From the NCBI GenBank assembly GCA_963695835.1, contig CAVOHR010000001.1, forward strand, positions 558,001-622,000: a stretch of 64,000 bases of DNA, given 5' to 3'. The notes under the pieces are model-generated. The model did no database searches, was not told the DNA's origin, and worked only from the letters and a program-made list of their open reading frames with translations. Positions 32,973 through 40,536 of this stretch are shown in pieces; position 1 is the first letter of the stretch; the number at the start of each line of letters is the position of its first letter. The position numbers and the translations under genes are program-made. Origin of the DNA: VRUE01 sp963695835 (GTDB taxonomy: Bacteria > Actinomycetota > Thermoleophilia > Solirubrobacterales > 70-9).

Positions 32973-33901
32973 GGGTCGCCGTCCTCAAGGGCGGCCGCTC
33001 GCTCGAGCGCGGGGTCTCGCTGCGCTCCGGCGCCCGGGTCGAGGACGCGCTGGAGAGGCTCGGGCACGAGCCGCTGCCAATCGACGCCGGCGGCGACCTG
33101 GTCGAGCGACTGCTCGCCGAGCGCCCCGACGTCGCCTTCGTCGCGATGCACGGTCAGGGCGGCGAGGACGGCACCGCGCAGGAGCTGCTCGAGATCCTCG
33201 GCATCCCCTTTACCGGCCCCGGCGTCGCCGCCTGCGCCCGCTGCATGGACAAGGTCCTCGCCAAGCACGAGCTGCGCGCCGCCGGCGTCCCGACCCCCGA
33301 CTGGTTCGCCTTCAACGAGACCGCCTTCCGCGAGTTCGGCGCCGCCGACGCGCTCGGCGGGCTCGAGCAGCGGCTCGGGTTTCCGCTCGTCGTCAAGCCG
33401 AGCCGCGGCGGCTCTGCCCTCGGCGTGAAGTTCGCCGCCGGCCGGCTCGAGGTTCCGGAGGCGCTGGTCTCGGCCTTCAGCTACGACGACCGCGTCCTGC
33501 TCGAGCGCTTCGTCGAGGGCCGCGAGCTGGCGGTCAGCGTGCTCGGCTCCGAGCCGCTGCCGGTGGTCGAGGCGATCCCGAGCGGCGGCGACCGCTACGA
33601 CTTCGAAGCCCGCTACGAGATCGGCCGCACCGAGTTCGTCTGTCCCGCCGGGCTGGGCGAGGAGGAGGCAGCCGCGGTCACCCGGGTCGCGCTCGACGCC
33701 TACGAGGCGCTCGGCTGCTCGGGCTTCTCGCGGGTCGACCTGATCCTCGCCGCCGACGGCCCCCAGGTGCTCGAGGTCAACGCGATCCCCGGCCTCACCG
33801 ACACCAGCCTGCTCCCCCAGGCGGCCGAGGCGGCGGGGATGTCGTTCGAGCAGCTGGTGGACAGGATCCTCGACCTGGCGCTGAAGCCGGCCGCTGCCTG
33901 A
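32969..33901 (+). CDS. ddl: D-alanine--D-alanine ligase-like ATP-grasp protein 1
   Basis: 310 residues, ATP-grasp fold. Motifs are VAVLKGGRSLERGVSLRSG at the N-terminus, HGQGGEDGTAQELL near 63, FTGPG and CMDKVLAKH near 90, KPSRGGSALGVKF near 145, and EVNAIPGLTDTSLLPQAA near 275. The usual S-E-H-E pattern in the first motif is changed to L-E-R-G, unlike the second ligase at 63174, so its preferred substrate may differ. TTG at 32969 overlaps the stop of the aminotransferase gene. Confidence 0.85.
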   Translation: MRVAVLKGGRSLERGVSLRSGARVEDALERLGHEPLPIDAGGDLVERLLAERPDVAFVAMHGQGGEDGTAQELLEILGIPFTGPGVAACARCMDKVLAKHELRAAGVPTPDWFAFNETAFREFGAADALGGLEQRLGFPLVVKPSRGGSALGVKFAAGRLEVPEALVSAFSYDDRVLLERFVEGRELAVSVLGSEPLPVVEAIPSGGDRYDFEARYEIGRTEFVCPAGLGEEEAAAVTRVALDAYEALGCSGFSRVDLILAADGPQVLEVNAIPGLTDTSLLPQAAEAAGMSFEQLVDRILDLALKPAAA

Positions 33902-33910
33902 GAAAACGCC

Positions 33911-33951
33911 CGCTGTTCCTTGGCACCGCTATCCGGGGTCAAGGAACAGCG
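33911..33951. terminator. bidirectional hairpin between convergent genes
   Basis: A perfect 12 bp stem, CGCTGTTCCTTG (33911-33922) with CAAGGAACAGCG (33940-33951), loop 17 nt. It lies between the convergent ends of the ligase gene and the DUF151 gene. There is no T-tract, as is usual for GC-rich actinobacterial hairpin terminators. Confidence 0.7.
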
Positions 33952-33960
33952 CGGGGACGA

Positions 33961-34452
33961 TCAGGGCTCGCCCTGGGCGAAGTCGTCGGGCGTGACCTCG
34001 TCGAGGAACTCTTTGAACTTGTCGACGACCTCCTCGGTGTCCTCGACCTCGTGCTCGAACTCGATCGCCGACTCCTCGATCACCTCCTCGGCCGCGAAGA
34101 TCGGCGCCGAGACACGCACCGCCAGGGCGAGCGCGTCGGAGGGGCGCGAGTCGATCTCCAGCTCGGAGCCGTTGACCGAGACCGTGATCGAGGCGTAGAA
34201 GGTGTTGTCGCGCAGTTCGGTGACGGCGACCCGCTTGCACTTGGCGTCGAGCTGCTCGAGCACGTCGGAGAGCAGGTCGTGGGTCATCGGCCGCGGCGTC
34301 GAGGCGCCCTGCAGCTTCATCAGGATCGCCGCCGCCTCCGGGTGCCCGATCCAGATCGGCAGGAACCGGTTGCCGTCGACGGTCTTCAGCAAGACGATCG
34401 GCTGCTTGCCGACCATGTCGAAGCTGACCCCGTAGATCTGCATCTGCTGCAA
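33961..34452 (-). CDS. bifunctional nuclease family protein (DUF151)
   Basis: 163 residues, full-length DUF151. Begins with MQIYGVSFDMVGKQPIVLLK, has FLPIWIGHPEAAAI near 35 and SRPSDALALAVR near 103, the conserved blocks of the family. Relatives have been described as bifunctional nucleases acting on DNA and RNA, though the bacterial role is often unclear. The C-terminus is acidic. An in-frame ATG at 34443 could be the start (MQIYG). It is single and convergent with the ligase gene. Confidence 0.88.
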   Translation of the reverse strand: MQQMQIYGVSFDMVGKQPIVLLKTVDGNRFLPIWIGHPEAAAILMKLQGASTPRPMTHDLLSDVLEQLDAKCKRVAVTELRDNTFYASITVSVNGSELEIDSRPSDALALAVRVSAPIFAAEEVIEESAIEFEHEVEDTEEVVDKFKEFLDEVTPDDFAQGEP

Positions 34453-34534
34453 AATTCGCTCCGGGTCGAGGTGGACGGCCCATTATAGGTCGGCGGCTGC
34501 ACCGCTCGACCGGGCAACGGCGTCGCTGCGGCAG

Positions 34535-34608
<74 letters not shown>

Positions 34609-34835
34609 GTTCTTGGCTCTGCTCTGCGCTTTCCTGCCTCCTGCCATACCACCGACAAGCCGCCTGGCGGAACATCCATAGAACACGTTGCGTCGTCGGT
34701 GGAACAGAGAGGGCCAAGGAAGCGCTGCATCGCACCGGCCATGGTACCGACCCGCAACCGGCGCCGCGACAGGCGAAGCCTGCCGCAAGCGCCCGGGTCG
34801 CGAGCCTGCCTGCTCGCTTCACTTTCCAGCCATGG
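34609..34835. other. non-coding gap between tRNA-Ile and hipA
   Basis: 227 bp, moderately GC-rich, with only short overlapping frames that lack codon bias. I looked for a second copy of the tRNA 3' end that would mark an attachment site for the hipBA segment and found none. Confidence 0.5.
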
Positions 34836-36086
34836 TCAGGAACGAGTTGTGGGCATGGACGATCCCCGCAGTTGCCCAACCCGCCTGCCGACCAGCTCAG
34901 GCAACTCAGGCGGGAGGCCGTCGATTTCGCCGGCCGCAGCCGATACTGCCGCAGGCAACCGGTCGAGAGAGTCGAAGACGGCCTCCTCGGCGCTCCTTCT
35001 CGACAGCCCCCACCGCATCGCCTCGTTGACGATGCGCGCGGCGGTCACCCGGTCGGCCTTCTGCACGCTGTCCACGTACATGGCGAGCCTGTCGTCGAGG
35101 GGATACAGCCTCGTCGACAACAGGTCGTAGAGCGGGGCCAGGCGGAGGATGCCGGACTCGGTGTGCAGCAGGGAGAAGTTCTTGCCGTGCGCATCGCAGT
35201 TGCCGACGGCCACGTTGAGGGTGAGCGCGCGCAACAGCGTTGCAGGCGCGGAGGGGTCGGCGACGTCTTGAAGGACACGCGCAACGCGGGCCAGCGTCGG
35301 GCCGCCATCCTGCTCATACTTCCTGTCCGGCGGCACCCCCAGTGCCTGACAGAAGTCCTCCTGGTGGACTCGATGAATCGTCCCGTCAGGATCGACACTG
35401 CGGTCGAACCGCTCCACGACCAGAACCGGGCGCTCGTCGACAAGGATCGTTTCGACCCGTGCGACGGCGAGTCCAAGGTGGCCGGCGACGCGCATGCAGA
35501 ATGCCTCGTTCTCGACGGTGCTCCGAAATCGCTCGATCTCGGGCTTGAGGATGTGGGTCGACGGCGTGCCGCCGACAGGGCGACCCCAGGTGCCGTCGGG
35601 CAATCGCGTGAGCAGGAGCTTCTCCTGGACGCCGGCGAGCGACAGACGGACGTTGCGGTCGATGCCCAGGGGCGCGCTGCGGAGATTGGCGACGAGCTCC
35701 CCAAGGTCGTCCGCGCTGAGCGGCTCGGCAGTCCGCGTCGTGGGCACCGGCGGCGGGTCGCCCTCCGGCAGGACGACGAGGGCGCCCGCACAGTCCTGGC
35801 CGAGAGCGGCGAGAAGCCCGAAGACGTCGTTCGCGGGCAGGTCAAGGTCCTCCGCGATCGCCCTGCGAGGCTCGCCCTCCGGCAGAAGGCCGTCGAGAAA
35901 GGCGCGGGTCACGCCGTTGGGGTACCGATCGCGCGTCAGCGGGAACGCCAGCGAGAGAAGCGGCGTGCCGCCCTCATAGCTGGCCAGGGCCTCCTCGGTG
36001 TAGGAGAGGCGCAGGCGGTTCTTCCGCTCCTTCTCCACCACGGCGACCTGGTGGCCGTAGAGCCAGATCGTCAGCCGCGCCGCCAC
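34836..36086 (-). CDS. hipA: HipA family serine/threonine kinase toxin
   Basis: 416 residues, near the usual HipA length. N-terminal subdomain with LYGHQVAVVEK and SYTEEALASYEGGTPLLSLAFPL, then GVQEKLLLTR and THILKPEIERF near 150-185 (ATP-binding loop and lysine), the catalytic GNCDAHGKNFSLLH near 295 and LAPLYDLLST near 320 (metal-binding DFG-like site). HipA in E. coli phosphorylates glutamyl-tRNA synthetase and causes dormancy. The start GTG overlaps the hipB stop by one base, so toxin is made after antitoxin. Confidence 0.9.
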   Translation of the reverse strand: MAARLTIWLYGHQVAVVEKERKNRLRLSYTEEALASYEGGTPLLSLAFPLTRDRYPNGVTRAFLDGLLPEGEPRRAIAEDLDLPANDVFGLLAALGQDCAGALVVLPEGDPPPVPTTRTAEPLSADDLGELVANLRSAPLGIDRNVRLSLAGVQEKLLLTRLPDGTWGRPVGGTPSTHILKPEIERFRSTVENEAFCMRVAGHLGLAVARVETILVDERPVLVVERFDRSVDPDGTIHRVHQEDFCQALGVPPDRKYEQDGGPTLARVARVLQDVADPSAPATLLRALTLNVAVGNCDAHGKNFSLLHTESGILRLAPLYDLLSTRLYPLDDRLAMYVDSVQKADRVTAARIVNEAMRWGLSRRSAEEAVFDSLDRLPAAVSAAAGEIDGLPPELPELVGRRVGQLRGSSMPTTRS

Positions 36087-36358
36087 TACCAGTCCGCCTT
36101 CTGCAGGGTCGCCCGGACGCCGAGGAGCTTGAGGACCCGCAGGATGCGGCGCACCTGCTCCGTCTCCTTGCCCTGCTCCAGATCCGAGAGGTAGGTCCGA
36201 TTGAGGCCGGCCATCTCGGCGAGCTGGCTCTGAGTCAGACCAGCTTCTTCGCGGTAGCGACGGATGGCTGGACCGATCGAGGCGGCGCTGTAGAGGCGGA
36301 AGGGCTGATCGGAGCGAGGGGTTCCCCCGCGGGAAGCGTGGCTGTCAGACGTCTGCAT
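36086..36358 (-). CDS. hipB: HipB-type antitoxin, XRE-family DNA-binding protein
   Basis: 90 residues from ATG 36358. A helix-turn-helix of the XRE/Cro type occupies about residues 25-75 (RYREEAGLTQSQLAEMAGLNRTYLSDLEQG). In HipBA systems it neutralises the kinase and represses the operon. Three copies of an operator-like motif lie just upstream and over the start codon. The frame is open to 36406 but through the operator region, so the later ATG is preferred; TATATT lies 8 nt before it, pointing to a leaderless message. Confidence 0.85.
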   Translation of the reverse strand: MQTSDSHASRGGTPRSDQPFRLYSAASIGPAIRRYREEAGLTQSQLAEMAGLNRTYLSDLEQGKETEQVRRILRVLKLLGVRATLQKADW

Positions 36359-36442
36359 ATGCGGACAATATAACAAGTCATGTCTAATACCTATATTTTC
36401 GGACATTACCCCCCTTCTGTAGTATGTCCGGATATTCGGACA
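36350..36442 (-). promoter_or_regulatory. hipBA operator/promoter with three TGTCCG sites
   Basis: On the minus strand, TGTCCGAATATCCGGACA (36442-36425) is a near-perfect palindrome; TGTCCGAAAATATAGG (36405-36390) and TGTCCGCATATGCAGACG (36367-36350) are weaker copies. The last overlaps the hipB start codon. A -10-like TATATT sits at 36372-36367. The segment is strikingly AT-rich for this genome. Confidence 0.75.
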
Positions 36443-36505
36443 GATCGTTCGCGAGCACTGCCCAGCCGGCGTGACGAGCCTGGGGGGAGGCTTCGCGCGG
36501 CGTGC

Positions 36506-37384
36506 TCAGCCTTGGCGGCGGGCGAGGCGGCGGGCGAGGGCGAGGGCTTCGGCGAGGTCGTCGAAGCGGATCTCGACGGCGACCTCCTCCCCCTTCGGGC
36601 GCACCTTTACCTCGTGGCCGAGGGCCGACTCGAGGCGGTCGGCGGCGTCGCGCATCGCCTCGGCCTGCTCGGCGCCGAGGCGCCGCCGCGACCCCCCACC
36701 TCGCTTTGGCTGGCTGGCCAGCTTAACCCTGTCCTCGGTCTCGCGCACCGACCAGCCGCCTTTCGCCGCGGCGCGGGCCAAGCGCCGCCGGACGTCGTTC
36801 CCGGGGACGCCGAGCAGGGCTCGCCCGTGACCCTCGCTCAGCTCGCCCGACTCGAGCAGGGTGAGCGCCTCGTCCGGCAGGTCGAGCAGGCGGATCAGGT
36901 TGGAGACGGCGGGCCGGCTGCGGCCGATGCGGCGGGCGAGATCCTCTTTCGAGAGGCCGAGGTCGTCGACCAGGGCGGCGCAGGCGCGCGCCTCGTCGAC
37001 CGGGTTGAGATCCTCGCGGACCATGTTCTCGATCAGCGCCACCTGGAGCCGTTCGGCCTGCTCGGAGTCGCGGACGATCGCCGGCACCTTCTCGAGCCCG
37101 GCCTGCTTCGCTGCACGCCAGCGCCGCTCGCCGGCGATCAGCTCGTAGCCGCCGTCGCGAAGGGAGCGGACCAGCAGCGGCTGGACGACGCCGCTCTCTT
37201 CGATCGAGGAGGCGAGACCGGCCAGCGCGTCGGGGTCGAACTTGGTGCGGGGCTGACTCGGGTTCGGCACGATCGTCTCGACCGGCAGCTCCCGCAGCTC
37301 GCCGACGTGCTCGGCCGCTGCCGCTTCCGGCAGGATCGCCGCGAGTCCGCGCCCCATACCACGCTTCTTGGCGCTGCTAGCCAC
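36506..37384 (-). CDS. parB: chromosome partitioning protein ParB
   Basis: 292 residues. Begins with the MGRGLAAIL motif, then IVPNPSQPRTKFD near 38, the CTP-binding GERRWRAA near 85 and ENMVREDLNPVDEA near 115, and the helix-turn-helix (SKEDLARRIGRSRPAVSNLIRLLDLP) near 140. It binds parS sites and spreads as a CTP-dependent clamp to load SMC and drive origin segregation. It overlaps parA by 8 bp. A candidate parS is at 40802-40815. Confidence 0.95.
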   Translation of the reverse strand: MASSAKKRGMGRGLAAILPEAAAAEHVGELRELPVETIVPNPSQPRTKFDPDALAGLASSIEESGVVQPLLVRSLRDGGYELIAGERRWRAAKQAGLEKVPAIVRDSEQAERLQVALIENMVREDLNPVDEARACAALVDDLGLSKEDLARRIGRSRPAVSNLIRLLDLPDEALTLLESGELSEGHGRALLGVPGNDVRRRLARAAAKGGWSVRETEDRVKLASQPKRGGGSRRRLGAEQAEAMRDAADRLESALGHEVKVRPKGEEVAVEIRFDDLAEALALARRLARRQG

Positions 37385-38135
37385 GCTCGGCGAGCTCCAG
37401 GGCGAGGGCGCGGTAAGCGTCGGAGCCGCGCGAGGAGGGGGCGTGCTCGGTCACCGGCAGGCCGTAGCTGGGCGCCTCGGCGACCCTGACGCTGCGCGGT
37501 ATGACCGTTCGGAAGACCATCTCGGGAAAGTGCTCGCGCAGCTCCCGCTCGACATCCTGGGCGAGCCGGGTGCGCTCGTCGTGCATGGTGATCAACAGCC
37601 CCGACACATTCAGCGCCGGGTTCAACTCGCGGCGGATCATCCCAAGCGTGTCGAGGAACTGAACCAAGCCCTCGAGAGCCAGGTACTCGGCCTGCACCGG
37701 GACGATCACCCGGTCGGCGGCGACCAGCGCGTTGACGCTGATCGGACCCAGCGAGGGTGGGCAGTCGAGCAGCGTGAAGGCGAACCGCTCGCGCACCGGC
37801 CCGAGGCTCTCGCGCAGCCGCGTCTCGGAGCCGTCAAGCCGTGGCAACTCGACCGCGGCGCCGGCCAGATCGACCGCGGCGGGGACGAGCCAGAGGTTGT
37901 CGGGGCCGGCGGGCCGGGCCGCCTCGGCGACCGAGACCCCGCCGATCAGGCAGTCGTAGGAGGAGGGGTGCATGTCGCGCTCGCAGCCGAGGGCGACGGT
38001 GGCGTTGCACTGGGGGTCGAGGTCGACCAGGAGGGTCTGGGCGGCACTTGCGGCGACGCAGGAGGCGAGGTTGACCGCGGTGGTCGTCTTGCCGACGCCG
38101 CCCTTCTGGTTCGCTACCGCGTAGACGAGGCCCAT
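37377..38135 (-). CDS. parA: chromosome partitioning ATPase ParA (Soj)
   Basis: 252 residues. Deviant Walker A NQKGGVGKTTTAVNLA at residues 8-23, LLVDLDPQCNATVAL near 38 (Walker A'), and LLDCPPSLGPISVNAL near 115 (Walker B). It moves the origin by ATP-dependent DNA binding, stimulated by ParB. ATG at 38135; hairpin HPE-B2 lies directly upstream, between this gene and rsmG. Confidence 0.95.
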   Translation of the reverse strand: MGLVYAVANQKGGVGKTTTAVNLASCVAASAAQTLLVDLDPQCNATVALGCERDMHPSSYDCLIGGVSVAEAARPAGPDNLWLVPAAVDLAGAAVELPRLDGSETRLRESLGPVRERFAFTLLDCPPSLGPISVNALVAADRVIVPVQAEYLALEGLVQFLDTLGMIRRELNPALNVSGLLITMHDERTRLAQDVERELREHFPEMVFRTVIPRSVRVAEAPSYGLPVTEHAPSSRGSDAYRALALELAERG

Positions 38136-38162
38136 GGGGAGACCAGACTATTCGGGACGGGC

Positions 38163-38296
38163 GAGGGGAGCCCGGGGGTCGCCTCGCCGGAGCCTATGTT
38201 CGCTTCGCTCACCAATCTGGAGCCGCTTCGCGGCAAGAATCACTCTGCGGTGCCCGCTTCGCGAGGCTCCATCGAGACGACCCCCGGGCTCCTCTC
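38163..38296 (+). repeat. HPE-B2: hairpin element family B, copy 2
   Basis: Arms 38163-38195 and 38264-38296 are complementary over 33 bp with a few mismatches. The core has the same ATGTTCGCTTCGCTCACC, GCCGC-TTC-GCGGC hairpin and CACTCTGCGGTGCCCGCTTC blocks as copy 1. It lies between rsmG (ending at 38314) and parA (starting at 38135), both on the minus strand. Confidence 0.9.
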
Positions 38297-38313
38297 CCCG
38301 AGCCGCGATTCGG

Positions 38314-38952
38314 CTACCCACGGGGGCGCTTCTTCGCCATCCCGGCTCGGCGAGGGAGGTCGCCAGGGGTGGGGCCGATCTTGCGGATCAGGTGCAGGTG
38401 GCGGTGAGTGCTGCCGGCGCGGTCGCCGACGTCGAGGATCCGCTCGGGTCGCATCGCCAGCTGCTCCGACGCCCGCTCGAGCTGTGCCTCCTCGCCGGGA
38501 TCGCGTTTGCCCTTCCAGGCTACGAGGACGCCGTTCTCGCGCAGCAGCGGGGAGGCGAGCTCGGCGAGGGTCGAGAGGCGGCCTACGGCGCGGGCGGTCG
38601 CGGCTTCGTAGGACTCGCGGGCCTCGCCGGCCGCGATCTTCTCCGACCGCGCGTTGAGCACGGTTGCGTTCTCGATGCCCGCGGCGTCGACAGCTCGTCG
38701 CATGAATTCGCACTTGCGGCCTACGGACTCGATCAGCTCAACCTGTGCTCGAGGTAGAGCTACGGCGAGGGCGAGGCCGGGAAAGCCTGCTCCAGGGCCG
38801 ATGTCGGCTATGCGCCGCGCTTCGCGCAGCTGCTCGAACTCAAGTCCGGTGAGGCTGTCCTCGACGTGGACTCTCCAGGCGCGCTCGGGGTCGGTGACCG
38901 AGCTGACCGAGGCTCGCTCGGCCCCAAGCAGCTCGAGCACGCGCGCGATCAT
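38314..38952 (-). CDS. rsmG: 16S rRNA (guanine-N7)-methyltransferase RsmG
   Basis: About 212 residues from ATG 38952. It methylates N7 of G527 in 16S rRNA. SAM-binding region IADIGPGAGFPGLALAVALP near 45, ESVGRKCEFMRR near 75, and AVGRLSTLAELASPLLRENG near 120. The frame continues to a GTG at 39021, but that start lies within the inner stem of hairpin HPE-A3 and the first 16 or so residues would be encoded by the element, so the ATG just past the hairpin is preferred, with moderate certainty. Gene order rsmG-jag-yidC-yidD-rnpA-rpmH is standard next to dnaA. Confidence 0.9.
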   Translation of the reverse strand: MIARVLELLGAERASVSSVTDPERAWRVHVEDSLTGLEFEQLREARRIADIGPGAGFPGLALAVALPRAQVELIESVGRKCEFMRRAVDAAGIENATVLNARSEKIAAGEARESYEAATARAVGRLSTLAELASPLLRENGVLVAWKGKRDPGEEAQLERASEQLAMRPERILDVGDRAGSTHRHLHLIRKIGPTPGDLPRRAGMAKKRPRG

Positions 38953-38972
38953 CGCCCGCTGCGCCCGGTCGA

Positions 38973-39085
38973 GGGAGTCTTCGGGGAGGGGCGGAACGTC
39001 TTGTACTTTTTCCGGAACCACGATCTCGGACGGCCGCTGCCTGTCTTCGGAAAAAGTTAAGTGGAGCCCCTCCCCGAAGACTCCC
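38973..39085 (+). repeat. HPE-A3: hairpin element family A, copy 3
   Basis: A perfect 20 bp inverted repeat (38973-38992 and 39066-39085). Inner stem ACTTTTTCCG (39005-39014) with CGGAAAAAGT (39048-39057); flanks GGAACGTCTTGT and TAAGTGGA; CGGACGGCC at the loop centre with 12 nt on each side, exactly as in copies 1 and 2. The right arm abuts the stop codon of jag (39086-39088). Confidence 0.92.
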
Positions 39086-39568
39086 CTACTCCGACACCAA
39101 CGGAGCGACGATCACGCAACGGCGCGGCTCGTCACCTTCGCTGAAGGTCTCGACCCCGGCCCGCTCCTTGAGGTGCTCGTGGACGACCCGCCGTTCCTGG
39201 GCGCTCATCGGGTCCATCTCGACGCCGGCGTTGCGCTCCAGCGCCTGCTCGGCGGCGCGGTCGGCGCGCTGCGTGAGTACCTCCCGCCGGCGCTCGCGAT
39301 AACCGGCCGCGTCGAGCACGACCCGCTTCCGATCCTGCATCCCGCGAAAAGCAGCCTGGTAGCAGAGCAGCTGCACCGCATCGATCGTCTGCCCCCGTTT
39401 GCCGATCAGCAGCCCGTAGTCGTCATCCCCGACAACCACAGCGTCGATCCGCTCCTCGTCCTCCGAGACCTCCACATCTCCCTCCAGGTCGAGCCCATCC
39501 AGCACAGCCTCGACAAGCTCGCGCACCCGCTCAGCGGGCTCCTCCGGCCAGTCTCCACCAGCGCTCAT
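39086..39568 (-). CDS. jag: Jag/KhpB-type RNA-binding protein (KH and R3H domains)
   Basis: 160 residues. A KH-like domain with GLLIGKRGQTIDAVQLLCYQAA near 55 contains the GKRG RNA-binding loop; the R3H domain near 95-155 has MSAQERRVVHEHL. The long N-terminal Jag domain of firmicutes is missing, as is common in actinobacteria. It probably binds RNA and affects cell growth or division, and is encoded downstream of yidC as usual. No Shine-Dalgarno motif; TAGGGT lies 6 nt before the ATG. Confidence 0.9.
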   Translation of the reverse strand: MSAGGDWPEEPAERVRELVEAVLDGLDLEGDVEVSEDEERIDAVVVGDDDYGLLIGKRGQTIDAVQLLCYQAAFRGMQDRKRVVLDAAGYRERRREVLTQRADRAAEQALERNAGVEMDPMSAQERRVVHEHLKERAGVETFSEGDEPRRCVIVAPLVSE

Positions 39569-39574
39569 ACCGGC

Positions 39575-39580
39575 ACCCTA
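39575..39580 (-). promoter_or_regulatory. putative leaderless -10 box of jag
   Basis: TAGGGT on the minus strand, exactly 6 nt before the ATG of jag at 39568. Confidence 0.4.
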
Positions 39581-39601
39581 TTCGAGCCAACGAAAGCCGT
39601 G

Positions 39602-39736
39602 GGGATCGGGGGCTCTCTCCTGTGATCCCATGTTCGCTCCGCTGGCGCTCCGCTCACCAATTTCCTGCCCCTTCGGGGCAAACACCTCTCTGCGGTGCCC
39701 GCTTCGCGAGGATCACAGGAGAGAGCCCCCGATCCC
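39602..39736 (+). repeat. HPE-B3: hairpin element family B, copy 3
   Basis: Perfect 27 bp inverted arms (39602-39628 and 39710-39736). The core is the most diverged of the four but keeps the pattern: the small internal hairpin reads GCCCC-TTC-GGGGC, a compensatory change on both sides from GCCGC-TTC-GCGGC, and TCTGCGGTGCCCGCTTCGCG is retained. An 11-nt insertion (GGCGCTCCGCT) after TTCGCTCCGCT is shared in kind with copy 4. It lies between yidC and jag. Confidence 0.92.
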
Positions 39737-39783
39737 ACCAGCTCCGCGAGAGACGCTGCGATCCGGCTGGGGTGGAGGAGCTT

Positions 39784-40536
39784 CTAGCGCCGCCGCTTCT
39801 TCTTTTTCGGCGGCGGAGGCGGTGGTTTTGCTGCCGCGACTTCCTCGGGAGTAGCCACCTGGGGGGCCGGGATCAGGCGCTGGATCGTGTACTGCTGGCC
39901 GATCGTCCAGACGTTGGTCGTGATCCAGTAGAGGACGAGGCCGGCGGGGAAGCTGATCACGAAGGGGACGAAGACGAACGGCAGCACGAACATCATCATG
40001 CGCTGGCTTTTGTCGGCGGTCACCGACATCACCAGGCCGGAGATCAGCTGCGTGCCCACGTAGAGGACGAGCAGCACGATCAGTTCCGCGCCGATCGCCT
40101 TCGCGGTCAGGTCGTTGATGAAGAGGAACGACGCTTCGCTGCCGCATTCGCCGGCCTTGCAGCCGATGTCCGCGGGCAGCTCGTGGCGGAGAACGTAGAA
40201 GAGGGTGATGAAGATCGGCAGCTGCGCGATCAGCGGGATGCAGGAGGCGAAGGGGTTGACTTTGTTCTCTTTGTAGAACGCCATCATCTCCTGCTGCATG
40301 CGCTGTTTGTCGTTCTTGTACTTCGCCTGGATTTCTTTGATCCGCGGCTGCAACGCCTGCATCGCGCGCATGCCTTTGAGCGATTTGTAGGTCAGCGGGA
40401 TCAGCAGCGCGCGGGCGACGATGGTCAGCGCGATGATCGACATCCCCCAGCTCAGCCCGGCGTTGTCGTGGAAGAACTGCAGGACCGAGTTGGCGATGTC
40501 GATCAGGGGCTGCAGGACGTTGGCGGCGGGGATCAC
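39784..40536 (-). CDS. yidC: membrane protein insertase YidC/Oxa1
   Basis: 250 residues, short type without a large extracytoplasmic domain. Membrane segments near 28-52 and three to four in the C-terminal half; the family signature includes KSLKGMRAMQALQPRIKEIQAKY near 55 and the FASCIPLIAQLPIFITLFYVLR segment near 100. It inserts and folds membrane proteins with or without Sec. The tail is lysine/arginine-rich and probably binds the ribosome. An exported loop with two cysteines (KAGECGSE) lies near 145. GTG start overlaps the yidD stop. Confidence 0.93.
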   Translation of the reverse strand: MIPAANVLQPLIDIANSVLQFFHDNAGLSWGMSIIALTIVARALLIPLTYKSLKGMRAMQALQPRIKEIQAKYKNDKQRMQQEMMAFYKENKVNPFASCIPLIAQLPIFITLFYVLRHELPADIGCKAGECGSEASFLFINDLTAKAIGAELIVLLVLYVGTQLISGLVMSVTADKSQRMMMFVLPFVFVPFVISFPAGLVLYWITTNVWTIGQQYTIQRLIPAPQVATPEEVAAAKPPPPPPKKKKRRR

